The translations under genes were made by a program, and so were the position numbers. A stretch of 11,504 nt of DNA, taken from NCBI GenBank assembly GCA_015521505.1, contig WAOB01000079.1:1-11504 (forward strand), read 5' to 3'. This stretch comes from Nanobdellati archaeon. Lineage in GTDB: Archaea; EX4484-52; JAADEF01. The notes beneath the pieces are model-generated. The model was not told where the DNA came from. It did no database searches and was given only the letters and a program-made list of their open reading frames with translations. Below, in pieces: positions 7,226-11,504 of this stretch (within the stretch, counting starts at the first letter, position 1; every line of letters begins with the position of its first letter).

Positions 7226-8254
7226 GGGAGATTGTCCTATTAAATCAAGACCTTTTTCCTCTTTTATATTCAGCATAACATTCATATTTTGAACAGCTTG
7301 ACCACTTGCTCCTTTTATTAGATTATCTATTGCAGCTATTATAACTAATCTCCTCCTTTCATGATCTATCAAAAATCCACCTATATCTAAGTAATTTGAT
7401 CCTCTTATGTTATTGAGTATTGGAACTTCACCGATATTTAAGATTCTAATAAATTTTTCGTTCTCATAACATTTTAAAAATCTCTTCCTAACTTCTTCTT
7501 CAGAAATTTCCTTTTTAAGAAAAACATGTATCGTTGAGAGTATTCCTCGTGTTACTGGTATCATATGAGGTGTAAAATTTATCAGTACTCTTTGATGAGT
7601 ATATTTTTTTAACTCTTGCTCAATCTCTGCTACGTGTCTATGGCCTATAATCTTATAAGCAATGATATCTTCATTTATGAACGGAAAATGCGTTACATCT
7701 TTAGGACTTGCTCCAGCACCAGATACGCCGGATTTTGAATCTACAACAATTCTTTCTAAATCGATTATGTCAATTATTGGTACTATGGAAGGTATTATAC
7801 TCGTTGGATAACAACCAGGATTTGCTACTATCGAAGCGTTTCGTATCTCCTTACGATTTAATTCTGTTAAACCATATGGTGCATCAACATCTTTTGCTTC
7901 ATGTTTTATACCATATATTTTTTCATATATACTTTTATCTTTAAATCTAAAATCCGCAGATAGATCAACGACTTTTATTCCAACCTCTAAGAGTTGTTTA
8001 ACGTATCTCATTGCAATACCATTAGGAGTTGCAAAGAATACAAAATCGCAATGCTTTATTACTCTATCTATATTAAATTTCTCAAACTTTAAGTTTAAAA
8101 TTCCTCTGAGATTTCCATGTACGAAATAAATTGGTTTATCTGCAAATCTATCTGAGGTGGCTATTTTTATTTCAGCTTCGTCATGTCGTGATAATATTCT
8201 CAATAACTCACCACCGGTATAGCCTGAAGCGCCTATAATTGCGATATCAACCAT
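7223..8254 (-). CDS. argC: N-acetyl-gamma-glutamyl-phosphate reductase (ArgC/LysY family)
   Basis: This enzyme reduces N-acetyl-glutamyl-phosphate to the semialdehyde with NADPH in arginine synthesis. In archaea that use the LysW carrier, the homologue acts on LysW-bound intermediates for arginine and/or lysine. With the ATG at 8254 it has 343 residues, the normal size. The NADP-binding loop is GASGYTGGE (8-16), the catalytic cysteine is C148 in ANPGCYPT (144-151), SGVSGAG spans 175-181, and the GHRH histidines are 204-207. An upstream in-frame TTG would add three residues; the ATG fits the usual MVxIAIIGASGYTGGE opening better. No other arg or lys genes are in the window, so ArgC and LysY cannot be separated. 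tRNA-Gln ends 27 bases upstream on the same strand, raising the possibility of shared transcription. Confidence 0.93.
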   Translation of the reverse strand: MVDIAIIGASGYTGGELLRILSRHDEAEIKIATSDRFADKPIYFVHGNLRGILNLKFEKFNIDRVIKHCDFVFFATPNGIAMRYVKQLLEVGIKVVDLSADFRFKDKSIYEKIYGIKHEAKDVDAPYGLTELNRKEIRNASIVANPGCYPTSIIPSIVPIIDIIDLERIVVDSKSGVSGAGASPKDVTHFPFINEDIIAYKIIGHRHVAEIEQELKKYTHQRVLINFTPHMIPVTRGILSTIHVFLKKEISEEEVRKRFLKCYENEKFIRILNIGEVPILNNIRGSNYLDIGGFLIDHERRRLVIIAAIDNLIKGASGQAVQNMNVMLNIKEEKGLDLIGQSP

Positions 8255-8281
8255 ATTTAACAAATAACTTTTTTAAAAATA

Positions 8282-8354
8282 TAGCCCGGGCCGGATTCGA
8301 ACCGGCGTCTCGGGGTCCAGAGCCCCGCATGATTGACCGCTACACTACCGGGCT
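8282..8354 (-). tRNA. tRNA-Gln (anticodon CTG)
   Basis: Read on the minus strand from 8354, a full cloverleaf forms. The acceptor stem is AGCCCGG paired with CCGGGCT (8348-8354 with 8283-8289). The D arm follows TA at positions 8-9. The anticodon stem CGGGG/CCCCG (8323-8327 with 8311-8315) holds loop CTCTGGA, giving anticodon CTG at 8318-8320. A 4-base variable region precedes the T arm GCCGG-TTCGAAT-CCGGC (8290-8306). The discriminator base is A (8282), and CCA is not encoded. There is no intron. The first pair A1-U72 is a known identity element of archaeal tRNA-Gln, which is charged with glutamate and then amidated by GatDE. Anticodon and T stems are entirely G-C despite the AT-rich surroundings, a thermophile trait. 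Confidence 0.95.
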
Positions 8355-8434
8355 ACTTAACGTTGATTTCCTATAATTATGATTTTAAGATAACTTTAAA
8401 ACAACTTAAAGTTAAGAGTTTTTATATAGTATTT
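8355..8434. promoter_or_regulatory. divergent promoter region between tRNA-Gln and the SepCysS homologue
   Basis: These 80 bases separate two divergent transcripts. For the tRNA (minus), CTTAAAAT on the complementary strand (around 8382-8389) lies about 30 bases upstream of the mature 5' end and is a reasonable box A. For the plus strand, CTTTAAAA (8394-8401) is about 35-40 bases before the ATG and would give a short leader. TTTATATA at 8421-8428 looks more like a consensus TATA box but is too close to the ATG at 8435. The assignment is inference. Confidence 0.45.
8391..8414. repeat. perfect 9-bp inverted repeat upstream of the SepCysS homologue
   Basis: TAACTTTAA (8391-8399) and TTAAAGTTA (8406-8414) are exact reverse complements separated by six bases. 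The repeat ends 20 bases before the start codon and covers the likely box A. Dyads of this size often mark a dimeric repressor site; as RNA the stem would be A-U rich and weak, so a DNA operator is the better guess. No regulator gene is in the window. Confidence 0.6.
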
Positions 8435-9625
8435 ATGAATCTTGATAAATATAAACCAGAAAACTTAAAAAGAATATCAAAAGGCATGATAAATATACAT
8501 CCTATACAAAGAGGTGGTATTTTAACACAAGATGCTAGAAAAATATTACTTGATTGGGCCGATGGATATTCAACGTGTGATATTTGTTTAGAAGGAAGAG
8601 TTGATCTGCTTAAAAATCCCCCCGTTGATGATTTTAAAAGAGATCTTGCTGAATTTTTGAAGATGGATGATATAAGATTTACAGCTGGTGCTAGACATGC
8701 AAAGTTCGTGGTTATGAAAGCCTATGCTAAAGATGGTAATGTGATAGTTTTAGATTCTCTAGCACATTATACTTCTTATATAGCAGCTGAATTGAACAAC
8801 TTACGAGTTTATGAAGTTCCGAACACGGGATATCCGGAGTTTAAAATAAATCCTGAAAATTATGCTGAAGTGTTCGAAAAAGTAAAAGAAGAGACAGGTA
8901 AATATCCAACACTTGCACTGTTAACACATGTGGATTATAGATATGGTAACGTTGCGGATGTAAAAGAGGTTGGAAAGATATGCAGGGATTATAACATACC
9001 TCTTATTTTAAACTCTGCTTTTGGTGCTGGACTGATGGAAGTTAGAGGTAAAGACTTACTTATAGATTTCTTAATATGTAGTGGACATAAAACTTGGAGT
9101 GCAACTGCCCCTATAGGAATACTTGCTACTAATTATGATTACGTTGATGTTGTCTTTAAAAAATCTGAAATACGTGGAAATTGGAGCGGAAGAGCATTCA
9201 CAAAGAAAGAGATTGCTTTTTTTGGATGTTCACCGGTATACGGGTTACCATTGGTTACATTAATGGCTTCATTTCCAACAGTTGTTAAAAGAGTTAAAAA
9301 ATGGGATGAAGAAATTAAAAAAGCCAGATGGTTTGTTAGAGAAATGGAAAAAATTGAAGGGATTAGATTATTGGGAGAAAGACCTAAGAAACATACTCTT
9401 TTACACTTTGAATCTCCAACATTTCATATGATTGCAAAGAAACATAAAAAGAGAGGATATTTCTTATATCATGAATTAAAGAAACGAGGAATAATTGGAG
9501 TTCAACCAGGAATGACAAAGAGTTTTAAAGTAAACGTTTATGGTCTCTCATGGAAGGAATTAAAAACGGTTGTCGATGCTTTTAAAGATATTGCCGAAAA
9601 ATATGGTATAGGAGTTGAAGATTGA
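8435..9625 (+). CDS. Sep-tRNA:Cys-tRNA synthase homologue, divergent active-site motifs
   Basis: A 396-residue PLP enzyme of the SepCysS family, which turns O-phosphoseryl-tRNA(Cys), made by SepRS, into Cys-tRNA(Cys) using a sulfur donor. The N-terminal PIQRGGILT (23-31) is followed by the paired cysteines C48 and C51 (GYSTCDIC). The PLP-binding lysine is K219 in SGHK, and the third family cysteine is C265 in FFGCS. HYTSYIAAE, THVD, YGNVADV, TLMASF and VKKWDEE all match the family. Departures from homologues I remember include TAGARH for T(N/H)GARE, DYRYGN for DGNYGN, SGHKTWSATAP for SGHKSMAASGP, and GCSPVYG for GCT(A/S)RG. The ATG at 8435 gives nine more residues before the paired cysteines than the Archaeoglobus protein; a longer frame would run into the tRNA. 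It overlaps the DUF169 gene by one base. SepRS is not in the window. Confidence 0.88.
   Translation: MNLDKYKPENLKRISKGMINIHPIQRGGILTQDARKILLDWADGYSTCDICLEGRVDLLKNPPVDDFKRDLAEFLKMDDIRFTAGARHAKFVVMKAYAKDGNVIVLDSLAHYTSYIAAELNNLRVYEVPNTGYPEFKINPENYAEVFEKVKEETGKYPTLALLTHVDYRYGNVADVKEVGKICRDYNIPLILNSAFGAGLMEVRGKDLLIDFLICSGHKTWSATAPIGILATNYDYVDVVFKKSEIRGNWSGRAFTKKEIAFFGCSPVYGLPLVTLMASFPTVVKRVKKWDEEIKKARWFVREMEKIEGIRLLGERPKKHTLLHFESPTFHMIAKKHKKRGYFLYHELKKRGIIGVQPGMTKSFKVNVYGLSWKELKTVVDAFKDIAEKYGIGVED
9611..9614 (+). promoter_or_regulatory. Shine-Dalgarno GGAG for the DUF169 gene
   Basis: GGAG lies ten bases before the ATG at 9625, inside the end of the SepCysS homologue. It favours the ATG over the TTG three bases upstream. 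Confidence 0.5.
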
Positions 9626-10569
9626 TGAAGGATGATTTTAAAAGATATTTTAAACTCTCCTTAGATCCTGTTGCTGTTAAATTTTTAGATAAAGAATTAA
9701 AGGAATCAGAACGTAGCTACAGGTATTGTGAAGCTGTTAGGATTGCAGCATCTCAGGGAAAAAAGGTTGTATTGAACAAAAGAAACATTTCATGTAGTAA
9801 CGCATTAAGTGTTCTTGGATTACTCCCATCGGTATTTGATAAGAATCCCAAATACAAGAGTATAGTAATAGAACCTTATAAGGGACAAGATTGTGATGTC
9901 GTTATAGTTATAACAACTCCGGAAAGAGTTATGAAAATAGCATCTTCCTATTATCAGATATTTAAAAAGGAATTTGTTGCAAGATTCTCGGGTGAAACCG
10001 CTGTTTGTGGTGAAGCAACAATAGAAGTAATGGAATCAAACGAGCCAAATGTTACTTTTCTATGTCAAGGTGCTCGAAAACATGGTGGTTATAAATTTGA
10101 TGAAGTTGTTATTGGTTTTCCGTTCGAAATTTTCAAGTTATTTGAGAATGAGATAAGAAAAAACAGAATTAAATCTTTATGTGGATGTTTAATGGATGAT
10201 CTTCCTAGACATATTGTAGAAAGATTTGAGAAGCTTGGCTTTGATAAAGCGACAGATCATTTCATAGGAATGTTTAATGGAAAAATAATAAGGTTATACA
10301 TTCTTAAAGGAGAAAAGTTATATGGTGTAGCAATTTTCACATCGATCAAATGTAAGGATGAAAAAGAAGCTGAAAGAATAATAAAAAATTATAAAGGAGA
10401 CTTAATATTAGTAAGAAGAGAGAATTGGATTGATGTTTCAAAAACATTGGAATATGAAAACTTCGAAGAAGATGTGTTAAGAGATGAATTTGAGAGAGAA
10501 CTTAAAAATACAATAGATGTTATTATTAAAGAATCAAAATCGTTGGTTAAGCAATCTCAACAATTATAA
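9625..10569 (+). CDS. DUF169 (COG2043) family protein with extra C-terminal region
   Basis: A 314-residue protein. Its first half matches the uncharacterised, mostly archaeal DUF169 family: DPVAVKF (14-20), YCEAVRIAASQGKKVVL (34-50), the central SGETAVCGEATIE (122-134) and FLCQGARKHGGY (145-156) segments, and VVIGFPFEIF (161-170). Eight cysteines are present (C35, C57, C90, C128, C147, C186, C188, C243), including a CGC pair, so metal or sulfur binding is plausible. Residues from about 185 to 314 go beyond the usual length of the family as I remember it and end in a charged helix; I do not recognise this part. Its start overlaps the stop of the SepCysS homologue (TGATG), so the two are almost certainly co-translated. 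A role in sulfur handling for tRNA-dependent cysteine synthesis is a guess from context only. It ends two bases from the convergent protease gene. Confidence 0.82.
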   Translation: MKDDFKRYFKLSLDPVAVKFLDKELKESERSYRYCEAVRIAASQGKKVVLNKRNISCSNALSVLGLLPSVFDKNPKYKSIVIEPYKGQDCDVVIVITTPERVMKIASSYYQIFKKEFVARFSGETAVCGEATIEVMESNEPNVTFLCQGARKHGGYKFDEVVIGFPFEIFKLFENEIRKNRIKSLCGCLMDDLPRHIVERFEKLGFDKATDHFIGMFNGKIIRLYILKGEKLYGVAIFTSIKCKDEKEAERIIKNYKGDLILVRRENWIDVSKTLEYENFEEDVLRDEFERELKNTIDVIIKESKSLVKQSQQL

Positions 10570-10571
10570 AT

Positions 10572-11474
10572 TTAAAGAAGAAGCATCATCATAAGAACGA
10601 TGAAAAATGTAGTTCCTATTATTTTAGAGATAATATCTCCAAAATCTTCAAGTCTAGCTTTTAGGATATCTCTGATCATATGATACCCATCTGTTGCAGC
10701 TACACCAAAACTTATAGGTAATAGATTTATCATTCCTATACCTACATTTAGAAGGAAGATCCAAAACATTAGATTATGTAAAAATTTATATAAATCATTT
10801 TTGTAATTATTTGTCATAAGTATTCCCAGATAGACTCTATTATCTTTTTCGCCAAGTTTAACCTTAAATTCTCCTCTATTTGTTTTTATTAATATAATAT
10901 CTCCAGGATTATATTTTTCAAGAATTCTAAGCAAATCTCCTGTGGTTTTTACTTTTTCTCCGTTTATCTCATAGATAATATCTCCTTTCTCTAATATTTT
11001 AAAGGATGGCGAATTTTCAACAACGTTTAAAACTTTAACACCATCAAAATAAAACGGTTGCACGAGTAATAAAAATGCAAAAATTCCCAAAATTATATTG
11101 GATAATGATCCTGCAGCATAAATTTTAAGTTTGGAATATAGACTCTTTTTCATAAGATCCTCCTCTTCAGGTTCTACAAAAGCACCTATTGGGATAGATA
11201 AGAAAAATATAGCACCGACACTTCTTATACGAACATTTTCTATTAAACTAGCGACACCATGAGAGAATTCGTGAAAGACTACTGCAAGAAATATTGCTAT
11301 AAGACCTTCTACTAAAGGAATTGTAACACCAGGTATTACCAACATTGCTCCTCTTGTCTCTTTATATTCTTCTATAGTAAATTTTTTATATAGAAAATCG
11401 AAAGTTAAATATATTGTAATAAGCATTACTAATATTCCAAAAAATATTCCAAAGGTAAAATATAAGTTCCACAT
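10572..11474 (-). CDS. site-2 protease (M50) with PDZ domain
   Basis: A 300-residue membrane metalloprotease that cuts transmembrane segments of substrates within the membrane. A first hydrophobic helix (about 5-28) is followed by the zinc motif HEFSH at 68-72 in a second membrane segment. Further hydrophobic stretches lie at about 85-100 and 118-140. A PDZ domain (about 145-216, core KGDIIYEINGEKVKTTGDLL) follows, then another membrane segment ending in INLLPISFGVAATDGYH (249-265), where D262 should be the third zinc ligand, and a final helix (283-300). In most family members the aspartate comes about five residues after the NxxP proline; here it is nine, so four residues look inserted. The ATG at 11474 is 30 bases from the window end, and no upstream gene is visible. 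Substrates are unknown. The stop is two bases from the DUF169 stop on the other strand. Confidence 0.9.
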   Translation of the reverse strand: MWNLYFTFGIFFGILVMLITIYLTFDFLYKKFTIEEYKETRGAMLVIPGVTIPLVEGLIAIFLAVVFHEFSHGVASLIENVRIRSVGAIFFLSIPIGAFVEPEEEDLMKKSLYSKLKIYAAGSLSNIILGIFAFLLLVQPFYFDGVKVLNVVENSPSFKILEKGDIIYEINGEKVKTTGDLLRILEKYNPGDIILIKTNRGEFKVKLGEKDNRVYLGILMTNNYKNDLYKFLHNLMFWIFLLNVGIGMINLLPISFGVAATDGYHMIRDILKARLEDFGDIISKIIGTTFFIVLMMMLLL

Positions 11475-11504
11475 TTTTTTATATTTGGATAACGATTCTA
11501 TTAA

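Noticed and set aside
8255..8263. TTG start for argC at 8263
   Set aside because: The ATG at 8254 gives the typical family N-terminus; the TTG adds only three residues without support.
8421..8428. TTTATATA as TATA box for the SepCysS homologue
   Set aside because: It ends six bases before the ATG; transcription would start about 15 bases inside the gene, and the next Met would lose conserved residues. AT-rich chance is likely.
8333..8434. Longer open frame for the SepCysS homologue starting at 8333
   Set aside because: It would begin inside tRNA-Gln on the opposite strand, and the extra 34 residues match nothing in the family; the ATG at 8435 gives the expected N-terminus.
9622..9624. TTG start for the DUF169 gene
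   Set aside because: The adjacent ATG at 9625 is better spaced from GGAG and is the stronger codon.
11475..11488. TATA-like CCAAATATAAAAAA upstream of the protease
   Set aside because: It touches the start codon, so a start site 25 bases downstream would fall inside the gene. The real promoter may lie beyond the window.
1..11504. CRISPR arrays, insertion sequences, prophage or defence genes
   Set aside because: I saw no regularly spaced repeats, no terminal repeats with a transposase, and no nuclease, toxin or phage gene on either strand.

Overview
The window is archaeal, AT-rich and densely packed. The evidence is an archaeal-type cofactor-independent phosphoglycerate mutase, a Sep-tRNA:Cys-tRNA synthase (SepCysS) homologue, an archaeal phosphoglycolate phosphatase, a site-2 protease with a PDZ domain, a tRNA-Gln without encoded CCA, and a C/D box methylation-guide sRNA with two 12-nt guides. 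SepCysS points to methanogens, Archaeoglobales or related uncultivated euryarchaeal lineages. The tRNA arms are almost pure G-C while the genes are strongly A+T rich, which suggests a thermophile. The lineage cannot be named from the sequence alone. LeuD and ArgC imply amino-acid biosynthesis, so this is unlikely to be a strongly reduced symbiont.

Layout. The left edge (1-47, +) holds a C/D box sRNA lacking the first two bases of its C box. It runs tail-to-tail into a minus-strand pair: a small methyltransferase (1253-1810) followed 12 bp later by apgM (53-1240). A 45-bp divergent intergenic region (1811-1855) separates this pair from a five-gene plus-strand run (1856-7222): a large secreted LamG/DUF2341 surface protein, a small membrane-anchored partner, a CitG-like (triphosphoribosyl-dephospho-CoA synthase family) protein, leuD, and a phosphoglycolate phosphatase. 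All junctions in this run are 2 bp or overlapping (10, 50 and 26 nt), so it is probably one transcript. It abuts argC (7223-8254, -) with no bases between the two stop codons. tRNA-Gln(CTG) (8282-8354, -) lies just upstream of argC on the same strand. A divergent 80-bp region carrying a perfect 9-bp inverted repeat leads into the SepCysS homologue (8435-9625, +), which overlaps a DUF169 gene (9625-10569, +) by one base. A minus-strand site-2 protease (10572-11474) closes the window.

How the genes fit together. The plus-strand run couples two cell-surface genes to three cytoplasmic metabolic genes, with no obvious single pathway. The SepCysS-DUF169 pair looks like a functional unit: SepCysS converts phosphoseryl-tRNA(Cys) to Cys-tRNA(Cys) with a sulfur donor, and the neighbour is an eight-cysteine protein of unknown function. 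The SepCysS copy keeps the three signature cysteines and the PLP lysine, but differs in several active-site motifs from the homologues I remember. It is therefore either a divergent SepCysS or a paralogue with a changed role.

The best candidates for something new are the SepCysS/DUF169 pair with its inverted-repeat promoter region, the sRNA at the left edge, and the surface-protein pair. No CRISPR array, insertion sequence, prophage or origin was seen, and no stretch over 300 bp lacks a gene.
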